Positions 1-9,396 of a DNA stretch of 64,000 bases are shown piece by piece. A program made the translations under genes and the position numbers. Source of the DNA: Skeletonema tropicum (lineage: Eukaryota; Bacillariophyta; Thalassiosirophyceae; Thalassiosirales; Thalassiosiraceae). Below the pieces are notes generated by a model. It searched no databases. It saw only the letters and a list, made by a program, of their open reading frames with translations, and had not been told where the DNA came from. Location of the stretch: the NCBI GenBank assembly GCA_037178625.1, contig CM074146.1, positions 1,488,001 through 1,552,000 on the forward strand. Direction: 5' to 3'. Position 1 is the stretch's first letter. Each line of letters begins with the position of its first letter.

Positions 1-185
1 ATCGACGTAAAATATCGATCCTTTGTCAATCGTCTCAACTAAATCGACCCCTAGAAACCTAATTTGACGCCCCAAAGCGACTTGAAACTCCAGATTTTCA
101 TCAAAACGACCAAAATGAACAGAATATCCACCACCGCCGTCATATTATCAATCAATCAATATCATCAACAATATAATAATCACAG

Positions 186-1120
186 TTCGGGCAAAGCCCT
201 CACAAAACACACTATCTTTCATCAGCATTATCCAGACAGTTGGTACCTCGAAAATCCAACGCTGCGCTGAAGAATGAAGTATCGATCAACCCCATCATGA
301 CAGTTGGCACAGACTCATCAGACGCTTCGCTAGTGTAAAATCCAATAAACACAGCTCGGCCTCGCTGCCGCTCACCCTCGCCCTCATCATCCACTTGCCT
401 CGACTCCGCTCGGCATCATCCATTGGTTGTTGTTGTATTTCTTCTTATTCATACCCTCCAACACCAGCAACTCCAACCACAAGCAGTAGCAACTCCTCCT
501 CCTCCAACAACATCATTGCCGACGATACCAATACTACTGTACTGCTTGTGGTTGGAGGAGGAGCTGCTTGTGGTTGGCTGTTGTGTATATACCCTCTTCC
601 TCCTCCAACCACAAGCTGCGCAACATGGAGTTGCTGGTGTTGGAGGAGAAGTTGTGTTGGTGGAGTGGTATTGGCTGTTGCTGCTTGTGGTTGGAGGATG
701 AGGATGGCAGTGTTGTAGTATTGTAATTTATAGTATTATACTCATCCACTGCTCGCCGACCGGAGGGAGGTGAGCCAAGTAGTATATAAGTATGACACGT
801 GTGGTAGTATTAGACGGTACATCGAACATGTGATACTTATTGGATGGACGGTACATGTGACTACTGTCATGATCTTCGCCGATCTATGCTTCGTTCTTCA
901 GCGAAGCGTTTGATTTACATCGTACCAACTATCATGTTTGAGCGTTCATTTGTTGTACTGTATTTGCGAGGGCGAGCTTGCGAGGCCGAGCTGTTTATAT
1001 TGTGATTATTGTGATCTTAGTGATTAGATGTGGTCGCTTTTTTGGATTTTAGTTGATTGTACCAACTGTCTGGATGCGGTGGATTGAAGAGGACGCTTTT
1101 TTGTGAGGGCTTTGCCCGAA
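186..1120. repeat. imperfect fold-back (inverted repeat) element
   Basis: Several blocks on the left recur as reverse complements on the right. Positions 186-207 match 1099-1120 perfectly over 22 nt, 232-246 match 1059-1073 over 15 nt, 264-287 match 881-905 approximately, and 351-385 match 966-994 with an indel. The order of blocks is not fully mirrored, because the 351-385 partner lies outside the 264-287 partner, so the arms have been rearranged. The centre (about 420-700) is a minisatellite of the motif CTTGTGGTTGGAGGAG that itself occurs in both orientations (471-481, 544-562, 600-616, 684-697). No transposase is present. The short open frames inside are compositional and are not called as genes. 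Confidence 0.6.
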
Positions 1121-1822
1121 CTCTGATTATACATTTTGAAATGTTGATTGTAATAATGGTACTAATCGATTCAGCGTGAAGAGAGCTTTCTAACGGTGGT
1201 TCATTTGTCAAATTTGATCATTTTGAGTATTTGGACATATCTTGCGGAAATCTGGCTCCAGAGCCGGATTTCGCTCTGCCGGTCACTTTCTAACCCCATT
1301 TTTAGCCTGAAACATTTGTAAAAAGTCGTTCAATCAAGCTGACTATACTTCTAACCGATAGAGCGCGATGAGGGCTTTCCAAAACGCTACTGATCGTCTT
1401 GATACGACCGCTAGGAGGAAAGATAAGTAAGTACGGCCCATTGACTTGTTGATTGAAGTTGAGCAGATAGATAGATGGTGCTTGCTTGGTTCAAAAAGTG
1501 AAGAAGCGGTGATGCCGCTTGAGCTTTGCAAATCATCGCCTCTGTTATTTCCGGTACGATTTAGTTCCCGCCAGTTAGTATGTAGGTAGTGCTACGGCAA
1601 GAAAAGCATCTGTGAGTGATTTTTTGATGCGACAGATAGAGAAGATGTTCGTCTTAAGCGGCCAGAACACTTTTGTTGCTTCAAAGTGGGTTATCCTCTA
1701 ATGGTGGATCACAAACGTCAAGAAGCCTTTCCCACAGGCCAAATAATCTTATGCCTTCCACACAACACACAACACTACTTATGTATCTACTGATCTAACC
1801 AACCAAGTAACTACGTAACACC
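1121..1822. other. intergenic, 5' flank of the Zn2Cys6 gene
   Basis: No gene, repeat or RNA is recognised here. The stretch separates the fold-back element from the start codon at 1823. The last 80 bases are A/C-rich and free of upstream ATGs close to the start, as expected for a 5' leader. No clear TATA box could be assigned. Confidence 0.4.
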
Positions 1823-2011
1823 ATGAACCAACCTCCCAACAACAACACCACCAGCACCGCTGCTAGTAGTACCACTACCAACAAAATGGTCCAACTGTGC
1901 GCCTCCTGTGACAGATGCCGCTCCCGCAAAACGAAATGCGATGGCGCCCGACCGTGTCTCAATTGCAAGAATCGATATTTGAGGGTGCACAAGTTGACGG
2001 CGGAGGAATTG

Positions 2012-2048
<37 letters not shown>

Positions 2049-3617
2049 ATAATAGAAAGAATTCTGTGCGGATGTTATTTTTTTAGTAGTAGTATCATTG
2101 CTGTGCTGTGCTGTGATCTGCCGTGCTGTGTGGTTGATTGGTGTGCAGTTGAAAATATTATTATCCGACGGTAGCTGCATGCGGCGGATGGAATGCACTT
2201 GTTGTTATTTTAAAAGATGTTGTGCGCTCGAGCGGATATTGAAGTATAGTATATATTACATTATTGCGAACTGTATTGTCGAGGAGGCGAGAGGGCGCAG
2301 TCAGTATATAGGATCATTCTATTGCTATGATATCGGTCGAGCTACGGCGGGGAAAAGAAGTGATGGATCGAGCGACACTCTCTACGATCAATATTTGGAA
2401 GAGCTGATTTCGCAAAAAATCATGATACTATTATTATGCACAGCCACGGCCAAGCCAAGCACGTCGTGTGTTCCTATCTTACTATTGAATTCACTCACCT
2501 TTTCAATATAATATTTACATCGCCGTCTATATAACTAACCACTCACGAAATAAATTCTCATCTCACTCTCTCACTCACTCACACACACACACACAATACT
2601 ATACACAGCAAAACTATGGACAGCATGGACCTTAGTGAATTCGACTGCATCTACTCTCCCGCCAAACGTCGTGGTCCCGTGCCTGGTAAAAGTAGCGCCG
2701 CCAGTGGTGGTGGTCTTCATAATCGATCTTCTTCTTCTTCTGCCAATCATCATCAGCAGCGGCAGTCTTCTCAGCAGCAGGCGTCGTCGTCGTCCAAGCA
2801 GCAGCAGCAGCAGCTGTCAGCGAAATTACAACAACAATTGCAAGGAGGAGGAAGTAGTGGCGGGGGAGGAGGAGTGTTGAAATATGCCGCCAACAGTGTT
2901 GGTGGTGCTCAGCAGCAAACGAATGTTGTGGAGTACAGTAGTAGTACTTCGAACAATCATCATCATCACAATCATCATCATGCGAATTATGGCAGTGGTG
3001 GTGGTGGTGGAGTGGATTTACATGCGTTGCTTGGTCTTTTGAATGCTCCTCAGCAACAGCAACTCATTTCGAATGCAGGAGGAGGTGGCAGCAGTAACAA
3101 CAACCTCCGCAGTGCTATCAACAATAACAACATGAGCAATAGCGGTGGTGGTGGTGGTGATGCTGGAGCAACTGATCAAATGAAACAAATGTTATTATTG
3201 CAACAACAACTCATGTTACAGCAACAGCAGATACAACAACAACAACTGGCACAGCAGTTGGCTGCTACTACTACTACTGTGGGACAATTTGGTGGTGGTG
3301 GGGGAGGATTGAATGCTGCTTTCGGACTTGGTGGTGGTTCTTCTGGACTTGGTGGTGGTACTGGTTCTAGCAATAGTAGTTTAAGTGGTAGTGGGGGGGG
3401 AGTGGTGAATAATAGTTCGTTGCAATTGTTGCAGCAATATCAGAATAGTCAGCAGCAACAGCAACCTCAGCAGCAACATCAACAGCAGCAGACGATGCCG
3501 ATTCCTTTGCAACAATTTCAGCAGCAGACGAATTTGAATCAGATTCAACAGCAGCAACAGGTGGTGAATACTAATCAGTTGAATCCCATGTTTGTATTGA
3601 GTGGTCAACATCAAATT

Positions 3618-3651
<34 letters not shown>

Positions 3652-5682
3652 GAGGGTCATTTTATGACGAGTCCACCCCCACCACCAACAACAACATCAC
3701 TTACGATGACATGACTCGTTCCACCAAACGTACTGCCACAACCCCACCTCAATCCACCGCCACAACAACATCCACAATTGTATCGACCAATCTCCCCCTC
3801 CTCAACCCCCAAAATCCATCCGGCACACTCCTCCGTCAATACTTTGAATTGTCTACCAACAACGTACTTAATTTACCACCTATTCCTACCAATGAAGAAT
3901 ATTGTGCCATGATCATCGCCCAACAACAACAGCAGCAGCAGCAGCAGGGGGGGATGTACAATACAATTGTGAGTAGTAATTTGACCCCGGAGAATTTACC
4001 TTCGTATGATCAATCGGCGTTAAATGCAGCGAGGTTTAGTCAGTTGGCATTGGGGGCGTTGAGTATTGATCAGGTGGGGTTGGCGTTGGAGTTGAGTAAT
4101 GCTTGTGTGATGTGTTTGAAGAATTGTGTGGAAGAGTGAGTACATATACCTTTTTGTTTGTTTTATGTTCGCGTTGGTGTGTTGAATTGTTTGTTTTGGA
4201 GTGTGTGTGTGTATGATTATGATTATGTTCTAACCCATCGATCCATCTCAATTGTTGTAATTAATATCATCTCTCCAACACCACCAAAATTAATAAAAAA
4301 ATAGACCAAGTCACAAAGCCTGCCTCTCCGCCGTAGCCCGCGCCTACCTCCTCCACGGCATCCTCCGCAGCCTTCGCGGTGACTTTGTCCGATACTTCAA
4401 ATACCGTCGTGTCTGCATGACTCAAATCTCCTCCATGCTGGACGATTGGGACCAACAAGAGGATGCTACCGTCGATGCATTACTGGCCGCAATTTCCTTC
4501 CATGATGCATGGGCGTACATGATGTACAATGCGGTGGAGGATGAGTTGCCCGATATTGATACTGTGTTGCCGAGGGTTAATTGTAATCATAAAGGTTGTG
4601 GTAATGGAGGGAATGGTGCATCCTCGGCAGGAGGAGGGGGGTCGGGATGTCGATTGCAGGTTGTGACGGACCCAATGAATCAAATGTGGATGCAGGGGGA
4701 ACCACGAATCTTTCTCAAGAATGAAGCGAGGATAGTTGATCGATCATTGGATGCTATTTCGTGTGCGGTACGGTCGTGTTGTGATCAGGCCAGTAAAGAA
4801 TTTGCGCAAATGTCTCAGTCAATGGGAGGAGGTGGAGGAGGAGGGGGGGGGGAAGGGGTAAGTGAGATGACTACTCCAACGTCTTTGGCGGTCATGGCAA
4901 GTGAAAATGAATTGTGTAGCCGTAACATGGTCTTATCGGCACAAGCATTGGTCAATCAGAACAATGCGCAACAACGGGTGGCCAAGCCAGGTCTCATTAT
5001 GATGATCACTGCAATGGATGCCTTTTTGGAAAATTCAGATCAAGATATGACCGGCGGTAGCGGCGGCGGTGGTGGTGCAGAGGAGGGTGGCTTTAGTGAA
5101 ACTCAAATTCGTAATTTGCTCTCGGCATGTGAAATGGCCATCAAGCACCCATTGTTGCTTCATTCTCCTGGTCCTGTGTACCACATGTTGAGCAATGCAG
5201 CTGTGTTGCTTTGTCATTTATTGAATGGATTGAATGCCAAGTGCAGTCTCAGAGATTCTAGTACCGACAGCAATATTAATGGAGAAGCGGGGGGCAACAA
5301 CATGGAGAGTGAACTGTTTCACAATACACTCGATACCTTCATGTCCATTCGGAAACTGCTGAATATGCATCGACAAAATCTTCCAGTGCGACTACGCTGT
5401 CATGCCATCCCACGTCCCAACATTGGCCCCTCAAAGAAGACAGATCCCGAGACTCCTTTTATTGACCTGGGTGAAACATTAATGTGCAGTTGTCGAGGGT
5501 GTCAGGGCTTCGTTCTAATGGGATGCTCTCCATGTGTAGCAGCAGAAAGGTCACTACGATCCGCCAAAGTTCAAGCGAATGAATTGGAGGATGATGAGTT
5601 CAAGATTGATATTGATGATTTGGGGGACTTTAATCTGGACGATACCCTGTTTAGCATTCTATCTCGAGTTGCGAATAAGTAA
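1823..5682 (+). CDS. Zn2Cys6 (fungal-type binuclear zinc cluster) transcription factor, three exons, Gln/Gly/His-rich
   Basis: Probable nuclear DNA-binding regulator. Exons are 1823-2013, 2624-4135 (acceptors at 2609 or 2636 also fit) and 4305-5682, giving about 1026 residues. Exon 1 carries five cysteines of the cluster in the spacing C-x2-C-x6-C-x5-C-x2-C (residues 29-48, core CDRCRSRKTKCDG). The sixth cysteine is on exon 2 (EFDC), followed by IYSPAKRRGPVPGK, so splicing is needed to complete the domain. Exon 2 encodes long Gln, Gly, Ser, Asn and His runs, typical of flexible activation regions. The exon 2/3 junction restores CVEE-PSHKACLSAVARAYLLHG, a non-repetitive conserved-looking block. 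Exon 3 ends in Cys-rich CSCRGCQGFVLMGCSPC and an acidic tail. The start is the first ATG; M22 is an alternative. Target genes are unknown. The family call is strong, the exon structure is inferred from phase and consensus sites. Confidence 0.85.
2014..2045. repeat. (GT)n microsatellite at a splice donor
   Basis: About 16 GT units begin exactly at the proposed exon 1 donor. A shorter complementary (CA)n tract sits at about 2577-2595 just before the acceptor of the same intron. Confidence 0.9.
2014..2623 (+). other. intron 1 of the Zn2Cys6 gene
   Basis: The donor AG|GTGTGT lies at the first repeat of a (GT)n run, and the acceptor side is a (CA)n tract followed by three closely spaced AGs (exon starts 2609, 2624, 2636). 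All three keep the reading frame with the exon 1 phase. The 600-bp length is long for a diatom intron. The 137-residue open frame starting with TTG at 2098 lies wholly inside it and shows no domain. Confidence 0.7.
4136..4304 (+). other. intron 2 of the Zn2Cys6 gene
   Basis: The donor is GTGAGT and the acceptor AATAG, 169 bp apart. Without splicing exon 2 stops at TGA 4137-4139. With splicing the frame joins GA+A (Glu) and continues as PSHKACLSAVARAY into the long exon 3 frame. Confidence 0.8.
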
Positions 5683-5959
5683 CTTTGCTCCAGGGGGGAG
5701 GATGGATGGCTACATGATATCCAATATGAATATGTTGTGTGTAATTACGAATAACTTCATGAATAATAATTGCTTTTTGAGTCTTTGTGATTGATAATCA
5801 ATGGACTCTCCGAAGGAGGGGATGAGTGACATACTTAGTTTACCATGCACGCAAAGATACTACTTTCAACCCGAATTGTTCAGGTTCAATAAATCTCACG
5901 CTTCCATCTCTTCGATGTCTCATTGGAGGTCTAGAGAAGCATGCTCATTGGTTTGGAAT

Positions 5960-6303
5960 AAAAAGTCACAGTTCTGTTCAAATTCTGATCCAAATAGAGA
6001 AAGGACCTATCATGCCTCTTGCACACTCCATATTATTTCTGAACCTTATTTGTGCATCCTTCGTAGCTACATCACTACTTGTGGTTGTGGTTAGCCCCGT
6101 GTTTAAAGCACACACCTCCTTCCCGAGCTTGATTTGCGCATCCTTCTTTGCTGCATCGTTTGCTCCGAGTTTAATGCAGACTCATCCTTTGATGGCATTA
6201 TTGTACAGCCTTCGATGCTGCAGCGTTTGTCTTTGCCCCGTGCTTAATGCATACTCCTCCTGTTCTTGCAATAATTCTGTATCCTTCGCTGCTGCAAAGC
6301 TTT
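5960..6303 (-). pseudogene. decayed 3' end of Cys/His-repeat gene A
   Basis: Downstream of the stop of copy A the minus strand still carries recognisable but frameshifted relics of the same 69-75-bp repeats (for example around 6040-6300, echoes of EGC...GGVC.RHGAK). At about 5970-6010 there is a relic of the family C-terminus, matching the codons of FGSEFE in copy C. The 220-residue plus-strand frame over this region is an antisense shadow. Confidence 0.6.
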
Positions 6304-7056
6304 CTATGCCTGACGCACACTCCTGCCTTCCGTCTCGCCCAATTTTGACTTGTTTTGTAAATCCTTCGCTTTTGCAAGTCTCTTTCTGTGGCTGGTGCCT
6401 GTTACACACCTGTTACACACTTCTCCTTTCCTGGCTACTCTTGTGCATCCTTCTAAGCTGCATAGGTTTACCTTTGCCCCATGCTTAATGCACACTCCTC
6501 CCTGGATCACTTTATTAGTGCAACCTTCGCTACTGCATAGTTTGACCTTTGCCCCATGCTCATAGCACACTCCTCCATTCTGGGCTTTTTTTGTACATCC
6601 TTCATTATTGCATCGCTTGAGCTTGGCCCCATGCCTTCTGCATACTCCTCCTTTCAGAGCACGATTTGTGCATCCGACGCTGCTGCGCCGTTTAACCTTT
6701 GCTCCATGCCGAATGCACACTCCTCCGTTGACTGCCTGATTTGTACATCCTTCGCCGCTGCTGCAAATCTTTCTACGCCTTCCGTCTTTACCTACTTTCT
6801 TTCGGATTTGATCCTCCCCTCCTATCGAAGACGGTCTCTTCCTTTTCGAAGATCTATGGCTCACAGCTGGTGTATTATCTTGATTCTGAACTTGTATCTT
6901 CTTTCGAGTTGACCTTTTCTGATGAGATGTCTTCTTCCTCTCAACAGCAGCGGCCGCCTCCGCCTCAGCCTTTCTTCGCTGACTTTCTCTGTAAATCAAT
7001 ACGCATATATCATCATCATCATCATGGCTTCCACTGGTTTTATTTGGTGGTGCCAT
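6304..7056 (-). CDS. Cys/His-repeat protein, copy A ('WRKY19-like' repeat family), 3'-truncated
   Basis: Function unknown. The protein has 250 residues. It starts MAPPNKTSGSHDDDDDICVL, has an acidic then Ala/Arg/Lys-rich N-terminal third (basic KRKRPSS resembles a nuclear localisation signal), then about five repeats of the pattern C-x3-G-C-T-x6-GGVC-x2-HGAK (residues about 95-215). The spaced Cys and His suggest zinc binding. The second repeat has lost its first Cys (RRSSVGC). The last repeat decays to CTRVARKGEVCNRC and the frame runs out into SHRKRLAKAKDLQNKSKLG, so the ancestral C-terminus is lost. There is no WRKYGQK motif, so the common database name should not be read as WRKY function. 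Three paralogues lie at 23-31 kb. It may be a young pseudogene. Confidence 0.7.
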   Translation of the reverse strand: MAPPNKTSGSHDDDDDICVLIYRESQRRKAEAEAAAAVERKKTSHQKRSTRKKIQVQNQDNTPAVSHRSSKRKRPSSIGGEDQIRKKVGKDGRRRKICSSGEGCTNQAVNGGVCIRHGAKVKRRSSVGCTNRALKGGVCRRHGAKLKRCNNEGCTKKAQNGGVCYEHGAKVKLCSSEGCTNKVIQGGVCIKHGAKVNLCSLEGCTRVARKGEVCNRCVTGTSHRKRLAKAKDLQNKSKLGETEGRSVRQA

Positions 7057-7160
7057 CTTCTTTGCTTGGGTTGGCTACTACTTGCTCTGACATCTCAAAT
7101 TTAACTAGCAGTCACTACGGACTACTAGATCGCTTCGCCGCCCAACATACACCCAACGAG

Positions 7161-7700
7161 CTCCCGCACCTTCACAAGAAAAGCCATTTTCTCATTGGAT
7201 TCAAATTATTCCGCCAATCAAATTTTATATCCCAACCATTTTGAAAACTGTACCTCAGTACAGTTTTCGTGTTGGGCCCAGTACCCGTAGGCATTGAAAA
7301 CTGTACTTCGGTACAGTTTTCAAACTCAACTTTGTTAGCGGGCAAAGCTAGGCAGCTCCTAACGGCATTTTTTCAAAAAAGCTTTAGCCCTTGTACGCAA
7401 TAATAAGGCCTATAGGCCACATAACGTGTAATGCTTTATTCACACAAATATCACGAGGCCTATTGCCTTTTTTGAAAACTGTACCGAGGTACAGTTTTGC
7501 CTTTCACGTAGAAACATACCAGAGGTCTACGCAAAACTGTACTGAGGTATGTACAGTTTTCAAAAAATGGTTGGGATATACGGAACTCCGCCGCTAAAAT
7601 AATCTGGTTTGGCACCTCACGAGATATTCGAGAGAGGGAAGTTATCTACTCCCAGGCTTCCAGAGAATACTTATTGGTCATTATTTCTGCCTCCAACGCG
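7161..7700. repeat. duplicated block, copy 1 (interrupted by a TIR element)
   Basis: Sequence 7161-7223 plus 7581-about 7697 is nearly identical to one continuous stretch at 7804-7979, including CTCCCGCACCTTCACAAG at the left and TCTGCCTCCAACGCGAACC at the right. Copy 1 is split by the inserted element at 7226-7580. It also holds about 20 bases around 7640 that are missing in copy 2. Confidence 0.8.
7226..7580. mobile_element. small non-autonomous TIR element (MITE-like)
   Basis: The element is bounded by inverted repeats TCCCAACCATTTT...AAAATGGTTGGGA (7230 and 7576 ends) flanked on both sides by TATA (7226-7229, 7577-7580). Internally it has four short palindromes of the type GAAAACTGTAC...GTACAGTTTTC (about 7241, 7297, 7473, 7532). 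The duplicated block at 7804-7979 shows the site without the insert (CAAATGATACGG at 7863-7874). It has no coding capacity. A TA-containing target duplication fits Tc1/mariner- or PIF/Harbinger-type mobilisation, but the superfamily cannot be fixed. Confidence 0.75.
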
Positions 7701-7803
7701 AACCCAATCAAATTCAAATTCGGTTCGCTTCAACCTTCAACCATTGAAAAGATTCTACATACTCAAACTCAATAAGTACTTAGATTCCTTTCAGTTTCAT
7801 TCA

Positions 7804-7979
7804 CTCCCGCACCTTCACAAGAAAAGACATTTTCTCATTGGATTCAAATTATTCCGCCAATCAAATGATACGGAACTCCGCCGCTAAAATAATCTGGTTT
7901 GGCACCTCACGAGATATATTCGAGAGAGGGAAGTCAGAGAATTTAGGTCATTATTTCTGCCTCCAACGCGAACCATTCA
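7804..7979. repeat. duplicated block, copy 2 (uninterrupted)
   Basis: This is the second copy of the block at 7161-7223 plus 7581-7697. It serves as a natural empty site for the element inserted in copy 1. Confidence 0.8.
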
Positions 7980-8217
7980 AATCATTGCACGTTCGCCTCA
8001 TCGCTGGAAAGTTTCTGCTGTCCTATCATAGACATTCCGGAATCTTCTTCTGCCACCATCGTGACCAAACTTTCTACCAACATCAAATACATTGATTGGT
8101 CAATACCTACCTGGAACATCTTCCATCTTCTATACCTGGTGAGATCTTCCCTACAGTAATTCCAATTCATCTTACTTGAATAGATCATCAACCTATGTCG
8201 TCTATTAAGCGATAAGT

Positions 8218-8373
8218 ATGATTGATTTACTTGATTTTTATGAAGATATGGGCTACCAACCCGCTATTGATGTCACGTCGCCAGACTCAACAAACTTCAG
8301 CCAAGATCTGCTCTCCAAAGATTATGAGTGGAGAGAGATGCCTGGAGTGGAGGAGGCGGCGAATATGGTATAG
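8218..8373 (+). CDS. short open frame of unknown function (51 aa)
   Basis: The ATG at 8218 opens a 51-residue frame beginning MIDLLDFYEDMGYQPAID with a mixed, non-repetitive, protein-like composition. It stops at TAG 8371-8373. A second plausible-looking frame (IVGTSYSSSHPAAGTQ..., Arg-rich end) follows in another phase to 8513, so this may be one broken or spliced gene, or a transposon remnant. No domain is recognised. Confidence 0.25.
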   Translation: MIDLLDFYEDMGYQPAIDVTSPDSTNFSQDLLSKDYEWREMPGVEEAANMV

Positions 8374-8534
8374 TCGGCACCAGCTATTCCAGCAGTCATC
8401 CTGCTGCTGGAACACAGCGAAATAATAGGGGTGGGGAAAACAGACGGGTCGACGTAGAGAGGAGAAGAACACGCAATCAACGTCGATCAAACCCCAGAAA
8501 AATTAAATTTTAATTGATTGTCATCTGCGAGGTC

Positions 8535-8598
8535 CTGAAAATTAATTGACAATTACAATTAATTGCAATTAATTTCAATTATCACAATTATTACTATG
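8535..8598. repeat. AATTGCAATTAATTG-type AT-rich repeat, left copy
   Basis: Tandem degenerate AATTGCAATT / TTAATTGACAATT units. A matching tract at 9230-9287 lies on the other side of the hAT-like fragment, so the two tracts bracket it. Confidence 0.6.
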
Positions 8599-8612
8599 CA
8601 ACCTAATATTAT

Positions 8613-9065
8613 TTAGTCAGAGCCTTCTTTCTCTTCCTCTTCCACAATCTCTTCCTCTTCAGTGATCTTCTGAAGCAATGTCTCCAGCTCCTGCTGTTCC
8701 CTCAATTTCTTTGCCAGACGCTCATCCCTCTTTACAGCTTTCCTGTCCTCATTCGCCTCATTAACATCTACAACATCCCACAGGTCCTTATTCTTTTTCA
8801 GAAAGAGGATGGCTTCATTGGTAATAGGGTTCATACCATGACGCCTCTTGCTCATCAATGCATCTTCTTCACTCCACAGACTCTCTACAACCGCAGCAGA
8901 TCCCAGAATGAATCTACAATTGATATACTTACTCTCTCCCATAACTCGATCATATTCTTCTACCTTCGCTCTTTTGTAACCTCTCTCCAAACTCTCATCG
9001 TCTGAGTCCTCATCTGAAGATGACGAATCATCATCAGCAGCAGCAGCAGCAGCAGGATCCTTCAA
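8613..9065 (-). pseudogene. hAT-like transposase C-terminal fragment
   Basis: The frame encodes 150 residues from a non-ATG (TTG) codon, so the true start is missing. After an Ala/Asp/Ser-rich acidic head comes FILGSAAVVESLWSEED, then SKRRHGMNPITNEAILFLKK. This follows the hAT C-terminal dimerisation pattern (iP.ssa..Er.FS....lvs.rR..l.p...e.l.flk.N). A coiled, Glu/Lys-rich tail ends it (EEEEIVEEEEKEGSD). The upstream catalytic part of a transposase is not visible. The AT-rich repeats at both sides may mark the remnant's borders. The alternative is a host gene with a domesticated dimerisation domain. Confidence 0.5.
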
Positions 9066-9229
9066 CAGGGGCTGGGGTGGGTGCTGTGCGTGGCAAAAAA
9101 CACGTCACACACCTGATGCGCTGGAAGCTGAAAGAAATGATGAGGAACAAGACCTAACAAGACTCTGACAACACCGATCAAGACAAAAATTGTACAAATA
9201 CTTCACAATTATCGAGCTGAAAAACACTA

Positions 9230-9287
9230 AAAATTAATTGGCAATTGCAATTAATTGCAATTAATTGCAATTGCAATGAATTGTTTC
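9230..9287. repeat. AATTGCAATTAATTG-type AT-rich repeat, right copy
   Basis: Tandem AATTGCAATT units directly upstream of the retrotransposon reading frame, matching the tract at 8535-8598. The retrotransposon appears 5'-truncated at about this point. Confidence 0.65.
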
Positions 9288-9396
9288 GGGGGTTTGACGT
9301 CGATCCACAGCTTTTCGGACGAGAGAGGAAACACAACGTCGTATTAAGCTGATTGACAAATTTGGGAACATTAAACATATCATTAGGAATGGGAAG

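Noticed and set aside
395..749. Overlapping small frames in three phases (poly-Val, Ser/Pro)
   Set aside because: They translate the CTTGTGGTTGGAGG minisatellite of the fold-back element.
2098..2511. 137-residue plus-strand frame
   Set aside because: It starts with TTG, lies inside intron 1 of the Zn2Cys6 gene and has no domain.
3176..3650. Poly-Leu/Cys/Pro antisense frames
   Set aside because: Complement of CAG/GGT codon runs in exon 2.
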